From Streptomyces sp. NBC_00539 (GTDB taxonomy: Bacteria; Actinomycetota; Actinomycetes; Streptomycetales; Streptomycetaceae): a stretch of DNA of 64,000 nucleotides. The stretch covers positions 4,793,501-4,857,500 of the forward strand of contig NZ_CP107811.1 of the NCBI RefSeq assembly GCF_036346105.1. Reading direction: 5' to 3'. Positions 26,393-35,189 of the stretch are shown here, in pieces. The notes under the pieces are model-generated. The model ran no database searches. It was not told the DNA's origin and saw only the letters and a program-made list of their open reading frames with translations. Within the stretch, counting starts at the first letter, position 1. Every line of letters starts with the position of its first letter. A program made the translations under genes and the position numbers.

Positions 26393-26917
26393 GACGGCTA
26401 AAAGTGACGGCAGTCCCTGGAGCGCTGACCCGGGTCGGGCGGCCTGGGACGGCTACACGGGGTCCACGACAGCTGGTGGTGGCTCAGCCGCAGAGGGAGG
26501 CGGCGGGGCGTCAGTCGTGGCTGGGCTGAGCGCCGTTGGGCGCCCGGATCGGGGCCAGTGCGCGGACCTTCGTCCGTCGGCTTGCGCCTGCCGCAGTACC
26601 TGGGGGAGGCGGCCAGCGCCGACGTGTTGCCGGTCGCGGATGGGGACGATGCGAGGGGGCCGTCGCCTCCCTTCACCGAACCACTCGTATGACGTCCGTC
26701 GGGGCCGGGGAAGCCGTGCGCCTTCCGCCTCGACGACCTGACCTCACATCCTGGGAGCGCGCGGTCGCCAGGCTGCCTCCCGGTGGTCGCGTGCCGGTCG
26801 CAACGCCGGACCCGCCGAGCGGGATCCCCACGGAAGGTCACGGTTCGGGCATAGCGCCACGGGCGCGCCCACGCCCCCCTACGGTGGCCGGATTCGCACT
26901 CGTCCCGTGGGGGTCTC
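26393..26917. other. 525-bp region after tRNA-Val without a recognised gene
   Basis: No ORF here has homology that I recognise. Codon-position GC bias looks less regular than in the flanking genes. It may be decayed sequence; I found no copy of the tRNA 3' end that would mark an integrated element. Confidence 0.4.
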
Positions 26918-27508
26918 ATGTCCCATCAGTTTCCGCCGTCCGGCCCGCCCCAGCCCGGATACGGCTACCCGCCCCCGCCGGCGCCGAAGAAGTCCAACGC
27001 CGGCAAGATCGTCGGATTCTCGTGCCTGGGTGTCGTCGGCGTAGTCGTCCTGCTCGGCGTCGTCGGCGCCCTGGTCACTGGTGGCGACGACCAGAAGAGC
27101 CCTTCGCGACCCGTCGAGGCCGTGGCCTCACAGCCCGTCAAGGCCCCGGAGGTCCAGCCTTCCAAGGCGCCGGAGAAGAAGCAGTCGGTCACCGTCACCG
27201 CCCAGAAGACGGCCTTCAAGGCGAGCGTCCTCGCGCAGGGCGACGGTTACACCAGCGTGTCCGTCACCGTCACCAACAACTCGACGAAGCCGATCAACGT
27301 CAACCCGCTCTACTTCACCCTCACGGACACCAACGGCACCAAGCACGCCTCCCAGCTCGCGGTGGACGAGAACCAGATCGACACCGTCGAACTCGCGCCG
27401 GGCGAGAACATCACCGGTGCCGTCACCGGCAAGGGCGCGTTCAGCGCGAAGACGGTGACCTATACGGACGGGCTCATCGGCGAGGCTGTGCGCGCCGAGG
27501 TCCCCTAG
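26918..27508 (+). CDS. DUF4352-type membrane-anchored protein
   Basis: 196 residues. A Pro/Gly/Tyr-rich cytosolic start (GPPQPGYGYPPPPAPKK) precedes one membrane helix at about 28-50 (VGFSCLGVVGVVVLLGVVGALV). Outside is a linker and an immunoglobulin-like DUF4352 domain (about 95-196) with VSVTVTNNSTKPINVNPLYFTLTDTNG and the terminal VTYTDGL. Such domains are found in secreted or lipid-anchored actinobacterial proteins of unknown binding function. A GGGGG tract precedes the ATG. It is followed by a terminator-like hairpin, so it is probably monocistronic. Confidence 0.85.
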   Translation: MSHQFPPSGPPQPGYGYPPPPAPKKSNAGKIVGFSCLGVVGVVVLLGVVGALVTGGDDQKSPSRPVEAVASQPVKAPEVQPSKAPEKKQSVTVTAQKTAFKASVLAQGDGYTSVSVTVTNNSTKPINVNPLYFTLTDTNGTKHASQLAVDENQIDTVELAPGENITGAVTGKGAFSAKTVTYTDGLIGEAVRAEVP

Positions 27509-27523
27509 CCGGCCACGCGCACC

Positions 27524-27563
27524 CACGACGCCTGCGCGCCTGCGCCGGCACGCAGGCGTCGTG
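27524..27563 (+). terminator. hairpin after DUF4352 gene
   Basis: Perfect 13-bp stem with a 14-nt loop, 15 bp after the stop codon. Confidence 0.6.
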
Positions 27564-27627
27564 AGGTCGGACAGAAGGGCATGACGGCGGTCTTGGCGGC
27601 GGGGGTGGGCCGTGCGATCGTCGGGGG

Positions 27628-28260
27628 ATGGGGGAGTGGGTGGCGTGGGCGGCCGCGCTCGTGGGCGGGGCGGGATACCTCGTACTGGAGCGGCGGGCCC
27701 GGCAGGGGTTCGAGCGGAGGCGGGAGGCCGAGCGGGAGCGGTTGCTCGCGCTGCTACCGGCACCCCGGGCGGAGGCGGGCGATCCGAAGTACGCGGACGT
27801 CGGTGGGATACCGGTCAGGACCGCGGCCCGGGGCGACGATTTCACCCCGCTGCTCGTCGAGTACTACGCCTACGGGCTCACCCAGGCGCGCAGCAGCTTC
27901 GTGACCAGCCAGCGCTTCGCCGGGGCCGGGGCGGTGATCCTGCTCGGCGGGGTGGCGCTGGCGGTGTGGAAGGCGGAGAGCAGCGGCGACCTGTACCTCG
28001 GCATCGTCACCAGCTCCGTCGGACTGGTCGTCACCGTCATCGGGCAGCTCTTCCACCGCAGGGCCGACGTCGCCCTGCGCTACATGGCCGGGCAGACGGC
28101 CTCGCTGCGGGACGACCGGCGCTCGGCGGAGTCGATGGCGCAGGCGGTCCGGCTGCTGGACGAGGTCGCCGATCCGGAGCTACGGGGACGGCTCCAAGCC
28201 GGCCTGATCATGAAGCTGTCCGGGGCCGAGCTGCCGGAGCAGGGCCCGGCCGCGGGGTAG
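27628..28260 (+). CDS. TRADD-N-associated-type two-helix membrane protein
   Basis: 210 residues. One N-terminal hydrophobic helix (VAWAAALVGGAGYLVL) and, after a charged region, the segment EYYAYGLTQARSSFVTSQRF followed by two membrane helices (AGAVILLGGVALAVW and LGIVTSSVGLVVTVIGQLF) and an amphipathic tail (AQAVRLLDEVADPELRGRLQ). This layout matches the 'cyanobacterial TRADD-N-associated TM' family, found in predicted bacterial conflict and signalling proteins. No partner effector domain is fused or adjacent, so the role is open. Start ATG 27628 after a GGGGG tract. Confidence 0.7.
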   Translation: MGEWVAWAAALVGGAGYLVLERRARQGFERRREAERERLLALLPAPRAEAGDPKYADVGGIPVRTAARGDDFTPLLVEYYAYGLTQARSSFVTSQRFAGAGAVILLGGVALAVWKAESSGDLYLGIVTSSVGLVVTVIGQLFHRRADVALRYMAGQTASLRDDRRSAESMAQAVRLLDEVADPELRGRLQAGLIMKLSGAELPEQGPAAG

Positions 28261-28278
28261 CGGAGCCATAGTGGAGGT

Positions 28279-28512
28279 ATGTGCCGTTCCATTAAGACCC
28301 TGCGCCCGCCCGCCATCCCGGAAAAGGCCACGGAGGAGGAGATCCGCGCAGCCGCCCTCCAGTACGTGCGGAAGGTCTCCGGGTTCCGGGCGCCCGCCGC
28401 ACACAACCGGGAAGTGTTCGACGCCGCCGTGGACGCCATCGCCGAAGCGACGGCAGCGCTCCTCGACGGTGTGCACGTACGGGGCCGGGAGCCGGTCGCC
28501 CAGACCGGGTGA
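28279..28512 (+). CDS. DUF2277 family protein
   Basis: 77 residues. The whole chain matches DUF2277: MCRSIKTLRPP at the start, then ATEEEIRAAALQYVRKVSG and a helical C-terminus. GGAGG lies immediately before the ATG. DUF2277 proteins are small helical proteins of unknown function; some genomes encode them near DNA-repair genes. It lies 18 bp after the membrane protein gene, so cotranscription is likely. Confidence 0.9.
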   Translation: MCRSIKTLRPPAIPEKATEEEIRAAALQYVRKVSGFRAPAAHNREVFDAAVDAIAEATAALLDGVHVRGREPVAQTG

Positions 28513-28522
28513 CGGGAGGTCG

Positions 28523-29017
28523 TCAGGCGTGCGGTTCGCGGCGTCGGCGCAGCACCCACAGGCCGGCGCCCAGCGCACTCGCGACGAGCGCGCCGCCGAT
28601 GGCGACCGGACCCGTACTCACCGTATCCACGCTGCCGCCGAGCCCGCCGCGGGCGGCGCCGAGGCTGACGGTCAACGTCACCGTGACGCGTTCACCGCCG
28701 GTGCCGCCGCACTGGAAGGTGACGGGGTGGGAGCCGGTCGTGGCGCCGCCGAAGACGATGGCACTGCCGGACAGCCGGGTGGCCTGAGCGTTGCCGGGCG
28801 CGAGCTGGACGTCCCCGAACGCGGGTGAGGACGCCCTGGCGGTCCGGCTGCTACAGCCCGTGACGCTGAGGTTGACGCGGCTGCCGGGGGCGACGACCCC
28901 GGGCGAGACGGACGCGGAGGCGTTGGCGTGGGCGACGGTGGCGGGTGTGACGGCGGTGACGGCGAGCGTCGCGGCAGCGGCTCCCATCAGGCGGTACCGC
29001 TTGCGGGTAGCGGGCAT
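28523..29017 (-). CDS. secreted cell-surface protein with C-terminal anchor
   Basis: 164 residues. Signal peptide with core MGAAAATLAVTAVTPATVA and cleavage near AHANA. The middle is one Ig-like beta domain with two cysteines (VTGCSS and FQCGG) that probably form a disulfide. The end is a membrane helix (VAIGGALVASALGAGLWVL) followed by RRRREPHA. No LPxTG sortase motif precedes the helix, so it is a membrane-tethered surface protein. No family recognised. A good GAGGAG site precedes ATG 29017. Confidence 0.8.
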   Translation of the reverse strand: MPATRKRYRLMGAAAATLAVTAVTPATVAHANASASVSPGVVAPGSRVNLSVTGCSSRTARASSPAFGDVQLAPGNAQATRLSGSAIVFGGATTGSHPVTFQCGGTGGERVTVTLTVSLGAARGGLGGSVDTVSTGPVAIGGALVASALGAGLWVLRRRREPHA

Positions 29018-29265
29018 GGGAACTCCTCGGGCTGCTCGAAACGGCGCGGCCAGGACACGGGTGGGACGCGGATTCGGTCGCGCTCCGTGTTCAGGACGCT
29101 AGAAGCCCGGCCCCGAACCGGCGATCGCAGCCGGGTGAACGGGTGACCCGCTGCCCCGGCCGGCCTACAACCGGCCCGTCTGGTGCTGCCGGAGCCGGAG
29201 CCGGGCCCGGCGCCTGCGCACCGCGTCCGGAGCCCGGCGTCCGGACACCGTCCCGACCAGACGGC

Positions 29266-29898
29266 CTACGCGGCCGGTGCCGCCGACGGCAACGGGCGGC
29301 GCAGCAGGAACACCGCGAGGGAGCCCGCCGCGAACAGGGCGATCACGGAGACCGCCGTACCCAGCCACGCCGCGCCCAGCCACTGCGTCCCGAAGTAACC
29401 GAGCGCCACGCTGTAACCGGCCCACGCCATGCCCGCCAGCACCGACCACGGGAGGAACTCGCGCACCTCGCGCTGCGTCTTGCCCGCACCCAGGGACACC
29501 ACCGAGCGGCCCGCCGGGGCGAAGCGGGCGATCACCACCAGCGCGCCGCCCCCACGGGCCAGAGCCACGCCCAGCCGCTCATGGGCCCGGGTCAGCCGGC
29601 GCGAACGGGCGATGACCCGGTCCAGGCGGGCACCGCCGCGCCGCGCCAGCCGGAACGCGGCCATGTCGCCCAGCACGGAGGCCGTCGTCGCGATCACCAG
29701 CAGCGCCATGACGTCCGGCACCCGCGCGTGCACCGGCGCCGCCGAACCCGCGGCCCCGGCCGCCGCCGCTGCGGCCGCCGAGGTGATCACCAGGACCCCG
29801 CTCGGCAACACCGGCAGGAACACGTCGAGCACGACGGACACCGCCACCACGGCGTAGATCCAGGGGCTCGAAGTCAGCGAACCCAGAGCCTCAAGCAA
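29266..29898 (-). CDS. DedA family membrane protein
   Basis: 210 residues from TTG 29898, chosen because GGGGAG lies 7 nt upstream and the family N-terminus LEALGSLTSSPWIYAVVAVS starts there; ATG 29964 would add 22 residues. DedA/SNARE-associated (VTT) fold: re-entrant segment DVFLPVLPSGVLVI, the family arginine/glycine motif FARFAPAGRSVVSLGAG-type sequence (VIARFAPAGRSVVS) and multiple membrane helices. DedA proteins are flippases for undecaprenyl phosphate or phosphatidylethanolamine and support membrane-potential homeostasis. No partner in the neighbourhood. Confidence 0.88.
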   Translation of the reverse strand: MLEALGSLTSSPWIYAVVAVSVVLDVFLPVLPSGVLVITSAAAAAAAGAAGSAAPVHARVPDVMALLVIATTASVLGDMAAFRLARRGGARLDRVIARSRRLTRAHERLGVALARGGGALVVIARFAPAGRSVVSLGAGKTQREVREFLPWSVLAGMAWAGYSVALGYFGTQWLGAAWLGTAVSVIALFAAGSLAVFLLRRPLPSAAPAA

Positions 29899-30138
29899 AG
29901 CGGGACTCCCCAGTCCGAAGCGCCGCGTCGTCGCGGGGAGCGGCAGGGGCGGCTTGACAGCCATACAGCGTACGCCCGACGCCGTAGCCCCCGAGCCCCG
30001 GGGCCGTCGGTCCGTCAGCCTCCCTGCGCAGCCCACCGCCCGCGGTCCCCGGCAGCAGCCGCCCGCCCCCGGGCCCGCCCCCCGGCCGCACTCGGGCCGG
30101 ACCTCCGTCGGCCGCCCCGCGCCGCTCGGCCGTGCGCG

Positions 30139-31797
30139 TTACTCCGGTTCGGTGAGCCGCCGGTCCAGCACCGTCACCAGCCGGGCCCCCGAGCCGCCCG
30201 AACGGGCCTGGTCCAGCCACAACCTGGCCGTCCGCCCCGCCAACGCCAGCGTCATCAGCTGGTTGCCGAACCAGGGTCCGCCCGTACGCCGCCAGCTCAG
30301 CGGCGGCCGGCCGGTACGGCCGTGGCGGGAGAAGCCGCGCCCCAGCCACCGCCCCAGCCGCGACCAGCCCAGCCGGAAGCCGAGCTTCACCGCGAAGTGG
30401 ATCGAGTTGTGGACCGGTGAGCAGGTCAGCTGGAACACCCGGGCCGTGCTGGGTATTCGGGGCTCGGCCACATACGCGTGGTGCACGTCCCCGGACAGGA
30501 CCATGACGGTCGCCGGAGCCCGCGGGCCCGTGGCCACCTCCTCGATCAGATCACTCAACGCCGCGAACGAGGCCGGGAACGCCGCCCAATGTTCCAGGTC
30601 GGCGCGCCGGCGCAGATCCTCCCCGATCCGCGCCCACCGCGGCCCGCGCTCCCCGCGGCACAGCGCCGCGTTCCACACCTCCGCGTCGTGTATCAGCGGC
30701 GGCATCAGCCACGGCAGGGAGGACCCGATCAGCAGGTGGTCGTAACCACCTTGCCCGGCCAGGGCGTTGTCCCGGAGCCACTGGTGTTCCGCCGGGTCCA
30801 GCATCGCCCGGCCGTCCTCGGCGAGGACCCGCGCCGCACGGGTGTCCACCATCAGCAGCCGCGAGCGGCCGAAGTCCCGCCGGTAGCTCCACCGCTCCGA
30901 ACCCGGATCGGCGTCCGCCCGGGCCGCGAAGGCGCGCAGCGCGTCCGTACCGTCCGGGCAGGCCCGTACCGCCCCGTACAGCTCGTCGGCGGCGAGCTCG
31001 GCCGGGGAAAGATTGCCGAGGTGCTGGTACACCCAGTACGACATCAGCCCGCTGAGCACCCTCTCCTGCCACCAGGGCGTCGCCCGCATCCCCGCCAGCC
31101 AGGCCTCGCTGGTGTTCCAGTCGTCCACGACGTCGTGGTCGTCGAACATCTGCAGACTGGGCACGGTCGACAACAGCCAGCGGATCTCCGGGTCGAGCCA
31201 GGACTCGTAGTAGAGCCGGGTGTACTCCTCGAAGTCCGCGACCTGGGCGCCCGGAGGCTCCCGCAGGTCCCGCCGGGCCGCCAGCCACCGGCGGGTCTCC
31301 CGCGACAACTGGTCGGCGTACACCTGGTCGCCCAGGAGGAGAAGGACATCCGGCCGGACCGCGTCCGGCTCGGCGGCCATCCGGGCCGCGAGGGTGTCCA
31401 GCGCGTCGGGACCGTGCGGCCCGCGCCGGCCGGCGGGCGGCGCCGCCTGCCGGCAGGACCCGAACGTCATCCGCAGCTCCGGCGCCGTCCGGCCGGGTCC
31501 GGCGACGGCGGGCGTGGTGATGGTGCTCGGCGGGAAACCGCTGTCGGGCAGGGGCCACACGCGGACGCCGTCGAGCAGCACCTCGTACGCCGTGGTCGCA
31601 CCGGGGGTCAGGCCCGTTATCGGGACCAACGCGTAGTGGTGGCCGGCTATCTGGAAGGTGCGCACGCTCCCGGCGGCGCCGTCCGTGCACCGCACCTCGG
31701 CGGTGCACGGGCGGTCCGCCTCGATCCACACCGTGGCGGAGCCGCCGTCGTCCCAGTCGACGTAGCGCAGCAGCGGCCCCAGACGCAGTCCGGCCAT
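30139..31797 (-). CDS. alkaline phosphatase D (PhoD-like)
   Basis: 552 residues. PhoD-type metallophosphoesterase: an N-terminal Ig-like domain (about 1-95) followed by the metal core MTFGSCRQA, LLLGDQVYADQL, FDDHDVVDDWN and SGDVHHAYVAEPR, which supply the Fe3+/Ca2+ ligands. There is no Tat signal peptide, unlike canonical PhoD, so this branch is probably cytosolic; its substrate may be a phosphodiester other than external lipid. ATG 31797 has GGAGGGGGAG upstream. Not obviously in an operon. Confidence 0.88.
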   Translation of the reverse strand: MAGLRLGPLLRYVDWDDGGSATVWIEADRPCTAEVRCTDGAAGSVRTFQIAGHHYALVPITGLTPGATTAYEVLLDGVRVWPLPDSGFPPSTITTPAVAGPGRTAPELRMTFGSCRQAAPPAGRRGPHGPDALDTLAARMAAEPDAVRPDVLLLLGDQVYADQLSRETRRWLAARRDLREPPGAQVADFEEYTRLYYESWLDPEIRWLLSTVPSLQMFDDHDVVDDWNTSEAWLAGMRATPWWQERVLSGLMSYWVYQHLGNLSPAELAADELYGAVRACPDGTDALRAFAARADADPGSERWSYRRDFGRSRLLMVDTRAARVLAEDGRAMLDPAEHQWLRDNALAGQGGYDHLLIGSSLPWLMPPLIHDAEVWNAALCRGERGPRWARIGEDLRRRADLEHWAAFPASFAALSDLIEEVATGPRAPATVMVLSGDVHHAYVAEPRIPSTARVFQLTCSPVHNSIHFAVKLGFRLGWSRLGRWLGRGFSRHGRTGRPPLSWRRTGGPWFGNQLMTLALAGRTARLWLDQARSGGSGARLVTVLDRRLTEPE

Positions 31798-31957
31798 CCG
31801 ACTCCCCCTCCTTCTCATCCCCTTCGATCACGGTACGGGGTGGAGGGGGAGCCTGGCCTCCCCCTGACGGGGGAGAAAGATCGCAGTCCGTTTCCCGTGA
31901 GCGCAGTCCGTTTCCGCGGGGCGGGGGACCGGGGCCGGAGCGGGCGCCGAAGCGGTG

Positions 31958-32620
31958 TCAGCAGCCGTTGAGGACGTTGACCAGGGCCGTCTTCTCGCCG
32001 GAGTTCATGCTGAGGCCCCAGTACTGCTTCACGTTCACCCACATCCGGGCGTACGTACAGCGGTAGGCGGTCCGGGGCGGCAGCCACGTGCCGGGGTCCT
32101 GGTCGCCCTTGGACTGGTTGACGTTGTCGGTGACCGCGATGAGCTGCGGCCGGGTGAGGTCGTTCGCGAACTGCTCGCGCTTGGCGGTGGTCCAGGAGGC
32201 GGCGCCCGAGCGCCAGGCCTCGGCGAGCGGTACCACGTGGTCGATGTCGACGTCCGAGGCGGCGGTCCAGGTGGCGCCGTCGTACTCGGAGTACCAGCTT
32301 CCGCTGACTGCCGAGCAGGAGGAGTTGACGGTCACGCCGGAGCCGTCGCGCTTGAGGACGGTCTCGCGGGTGTCGCAGGAGCCGGAGACCGTGCTCCAGT
32401 GCGGGAAGAGGGTGCGGCTGTAGCCGGAGAGGGAACCTTCCGCCACCGGGGTCACCGTGGCCAGGTACGAACGGGCCGCCGCGGCACTGATCGGGGCGGG
32501 CGGGGACGCCTGGGCGGTGGGCGCGCTGACGAGGGAGGTCAGGGCGGCGAGCGCGGCGGCCGGGGCGAGGACGCCGATCCGGCCGGCTCGACGCGCGTAG
32601 ACGGAGGGTATGAACGCCAT
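31958..32620 (-). CDS. secreted HNH nuclease (DUF1524-type)
   Basis: 220 residues. Signal peptide (VLAPAAALAALTSLVSAPTAQA). The mature enzyme has the DUF1524/HNH motif DVDIDHVVPLAEAWRSGA with the catalytic DH pair, then the downstream asparagine set in RPQLIAVTDNVNQSKGDQDP. Four cysteines probably form disulfides. This is the common Streptomyces extracellular nuclease family, likely scavenging DNA/RNA for nutrients. AAGGGAG precedes ATG 32620. Monocistronic. Confidence 0.92.
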   Translation of the reverse strand: MAFIPSVYARRAGRIGVLAPAAALAALTSLVSAPTAQASPPAPISAAAARSYLATVTPVAEGSLSGYSRTLFPHWSTVSGSCDTRETVLKRDGSGVTVNSSCSAVSGSWYSEYDGATWTAASDVDIDHVVPLAEAWRSGAASWTTAKREQFANDLTRPQLIAVTDNVNQSKGDQDPGTWLPPRTAYRCTYARMWVNVKQYWGLSMNSGEKTALVNVLNGC

Positions 32621-32859
32621 GGGGGCTCCCTTGATGCGTGGGGGTGATGGCCGTGCGACCCCGGCGGGTCGCGGCCATGGTGGCGGCGCCAGGTGTCCGA
32701 CGGGTGGGCGCCAGGTGACAGGGTGCCGACATGGGCACGTCACATCAAGGAGTTCAACGGTCCCGAGTGGTAAAGGAGTTGAGGGGGAGGGGGAAGTGGC
32801 CGGGCGAGCTGGGGTCAACGTCACATTCCGGACGCCCCTGAGTGGCGGCGGGCATCGCG

Positions 32860-32865
32860 TACCCT
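32860..32865 (+). promoter_or_regulatory. -10 hexamer ahead of Mn riboswitch
   Basis: TACCCT (TAnnnT form), eight or nine bases before the start of the conserved riboswitch sequence. Confidence 0.4.
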
Positions 32866-32871
32866 GGAGGA

Positions 32872-32990
32872 GCGAAGGGGAGTAGCTCTACGCCGGACCG
32901 TCGACATACTGCTGGGTCACACCAGCCGGCGCCCGGAGGCAGACCGCGTCAGCGGCCGGCCAGCGAGACCTTCGGCCGCAGTGTCCTGGA
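32872..32990 (+). ncRNA. yybP-ykoY manganese riboswitch
   Basis: The leader of the TMEM165-type gene contains the strongly conserved AAGGGGAGTAGCT box at about 32874-32889, the element CCGTCGACATACTGC, GCCCGGAGGCAGACCG and finally CAGCGAGACCTTCG at about 32961-32974. This order matches the two-legged yybP-ykoY aptamer as found in actinobacteria. It binds Mn2+ and turns on exporters, which fits the UPF0016/GDT1 Mn2+/Ca2+ transporter gene downstream. The expression platform probably lies at 32975-33100. Confidence 0.85.
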
Positions 32991-33105
32991 GCCGCGCATT
33001 CCGCGTGGCGACGTACCGGGGTGCCGCCGTGCCGAAGCGACCCCCGATCCACCCAGGTCTCTCGGTACGACGGCGTCCTGCCCGACCGATTGAGGTTCAG
33101 CCCCC

Positions 33106-33687
33106 GTGTTCAGCTTCACCGTCACGGCGATCGCCTTCGGCGTCGTCTTCCTCGCCGAACTCCCCGACAAGACGGCCCTGGCCGGACTGATGCTCGGCAC
33201 CCGCTACCGCGCGTCCTACGTCTTCGTGGGCGTCGCCGCCGCCTTCGCCCTGCACGTCGGCCTCGCCATCGCGGCGGGAAGCGTGCTCACGCTGCTTCCG
33301 CACCGGCTGGTACAAGCCGTCGTGGGCGTGCTCTTCCTCGCGGGGGCGGCCGTGCTGCTGCTCAAGAAGAGCGATGACGAGGAGGAGGTCAAGCCGCCCG
33401 CCGACCAGTCCTTCTGGAAGGTGTCGGGGGCCGGTTTCATGCTGATCCTGGTGGCGGAGTTCGGTGACCTGACCCAGATCATGACCGCCAACCTCGCCGC
33501 GCGGTACGACAACGCCGTCTCTGTCGGCGTCGGGGCGGTGCTGGCCCTGTGGGCGGTCGCCGGCATCGGCATCCTGGGCGGGCGCACGCTGATGAAGTAC
33601 GTGCCGCTGCGGCTGATCACCAAGGTCGCGGCCGCGGTGATGGCGGCGCTGGCCGGGTTCTCGCTGTACGAGGCGATCACGGGCTGA
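33106..33687 (+). CDS. TMEM165/GDT1 family Mn2+/Ca2+ transporter
   Basis: 193 residues from GTG 33106. UPF0016 protein with two inverted repeats, each with the E-x-G/P-D-K/L-T signature: AELPDKTALAG near residues 18-28 and AEFGDLTQI near 120-128. Six membrane helices are expected. The acidic motifs coordinate Mn2+ or Ca2+ for export. The central linker KKSDDEEEVKPP is short and charged. The yybP-ykoY riboswitch upstream supports a manganese exporter. GAGG about 9 nt before GTG is a weak ribosome site. Confidence 0.93.
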   Translation: MFSFTVTAIAFGVVFLAELPDKTALAGLMLGTRYRASYVFVGVAAAFALHVGLAIAAGSVLTLLPHRLVQAVVGVLFLAGAAVLLLKKSDDEEEVKPPADQSFWKVSGAGFMLILVAEFGDLTQIMTANLAARYDNAVSVGVGAVLALWAVAGIGILGGRTLMKYVPLRLITKVAAAVMAALAGFSLYEAITG

Positions 33688-33711
33688 GGTCCGTCCCGGC
33701 GGGGTGGTGAT

Positions 33712-33773
33712 GCCGGGTGCCGGGTGCCGGGTGCCGGGTGCGGGGTGTCGGGTGCGGGGTGTCGGGTGCGGGG
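33712..33773. repeat. GCCGGGT-type tandem repeat
   Basis: Heptamer GCCGGGT repeated about four times, passing into a 14-bp form GCGGGGTGTCGGGT repeated twice. Confidence 0.8.
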
Positions 33774-33811
33774 TCGCTGCGGGCGCCGCGGACGGTGCGC
33801 AGCTCGTGCGC

Positions 33812-33849
33812 CCGCGCGGGTTGCGGCGCCCCGCGCGGGTTGCGGCGCC
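33812..33849. repeat. 19-bp tandem direct repeat
   Basis: CCGCGCGGGTTGCGGCGCC occurs twice back to back (33812-33830, 33831-33849), with a partial third. Confidence 0.75.
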
Positions 33850-34240
33850 CCGCGCGGGGCCGTCCCGCTGCCCCGCGGGGCGGCACGGAGCCTGATCCAC
33901 CGCTTTGGCCGGGTGGGCACTCGGGTCGCGCCCCGGGCGGCCTTCAAGCCCCGGGAGGGGCTGGAATGCCCCTGCGGGGCGGAGCTGAACCCGGGCGCTG
34001 ACCCGCCGCCCTGGCCGGGGCGGTGCCCTGCCGGCCGTGATGGTGCTCTGTCGGCCCGTCATCGGACGGCCTGGGCCCGGAAGGCCCGGACGGGCCGGGG
34101 CCGCCCGGCCCCCGGGGTGGTGAGGCCGCTCTGCGGGTCTCCCCGTTGACTGCTCCCGGCGGCCGCCCTGCGCATGTGCCGACGGGCGGCGTGCTCCTTG
34201 GCGCGGCCGTTCGTCAGCGTGCGGAGTGGTCCACAGTGCG

Positions 34241-34645
34241 GCCGAGCCTGGTGCCGCCGTAGGTAACCAGGGGGGTCCCCTCTGAGCAGGCCGGACGGGG
34301 GCGGGTGACGGGCCGCTCCGGAGGGCCGGTGTGGGTGGCTCGCGCTGCGGCCACAGCGTGATTCCTCCCCGGCCCTGGTCCCTCCCAGGGTGAGGCGTTC
34401 GGTCGCGTGCCACAGCGAAGTGGGCGCGGGGCGTAGGGCTGGCCGAGGCTGGTGTCGCCGTAGGGCGCCAGGGGGTCTCCTCTGAGCAGGCGGGACGGGG
34501 GCGGGTGACGGGCCGCTCTAGAGGGCCGGTGTGGGTGGCTCGCAGTGTGGCCGCGGAGTGGTGCCGTCCCCGGCGGTCCCGCCCAGGGTGAGGCGTTTGG
34601 CCGCGTGCCACAGCGGCGCACAAGGCCGGCCGAGCCTGGTGCCGA
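34241..34645. repeat. imperfect ~200-bp tandem repeats
   Basis: Units begin with GCCGAG(C/G)CTGGTG at 34241, 34442 and 34629 (the last only about 17 bp long). The first two are roughly 75-80% identical by eye and share blocks such as CCTCTGAGCAGGC, GGGGGCGGGTGACGGGCCG and GGGTGAGGCGTT. No conserved ORF spans them. Confidence 0.7.
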
Positions 34646-35189
34646 CCGCGGGAGCCCGACAGGCACGCGCCGACGCACGGTACGAGCCACCCGGGCACCG
34701 GCACCGGCCTCGGCCGCTGCCCGTTCGCGGGTCGTTCTGCCGGGGCCCCAAGGGCTGTCCCGTGATCCGCGGTGGGTGAGCGCGGGGCGTCGGGGCGCGG
34801 TGCATCGCACGGCCCAGGGGCCATTGCCTCCTCAGGCGGTCTCGACATGTCGGTCGCCGTCGCGTGGATGCGCGACAAGGGTGCGACCCGATGTCGGGCT
34901 CGTCGTACTGGCCGATGCCGGCGGTGTAGGTGCAGGGAGGGTGAGCGCGGCGTTCCTGGGCGGGGCTGGGGGCGTCCTCACACTGGGCGTACGCGGGCGA
35001 TCCGACAGCACGGCGAGATGCCGTAGCCGGCGCCCGCGCGCCCGGGGTTACCGGACAGCCCTGAGCCCCCTGCGGGCACTGATGCCGCAGCGGGGCGTAC
35101 GCCACCGGCCGTCGGGCGCCGCTCCCGGAGGTACGGGAGTCGGCCGCGGGCCGGCCCGCCGGGTGGGATCCGTAGACCCGCCGGGCCGG

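Larger units (their letters stand above)
33688..35189. other. 1.5-kb gene-free, repeat-rich region
   Basis: No recognisable protein. It holds short tandem arrays (33712-33773 and 33812-33849), three imperfect ~190-200-bp repeats (34241-34645) and long but shifting GC-rich open frames without homology. No terminator-like perfect hairpin stands out after the transporter gene. Confidence 0.6.

Noticed and set aside
34241-34645. CRISPR array
   Set aside because: Units are about 200 bp and imperfect, with no short constant repeat and unique spacers, and no cas genes are near.
33097-34878. Minus-strand open frame of about 590 codons in the repeat-rich gap
   Set aside because: It runs antisense through the clear TMEM165 gene and through short tandem repeats; composition is low-complexity, with no domain.
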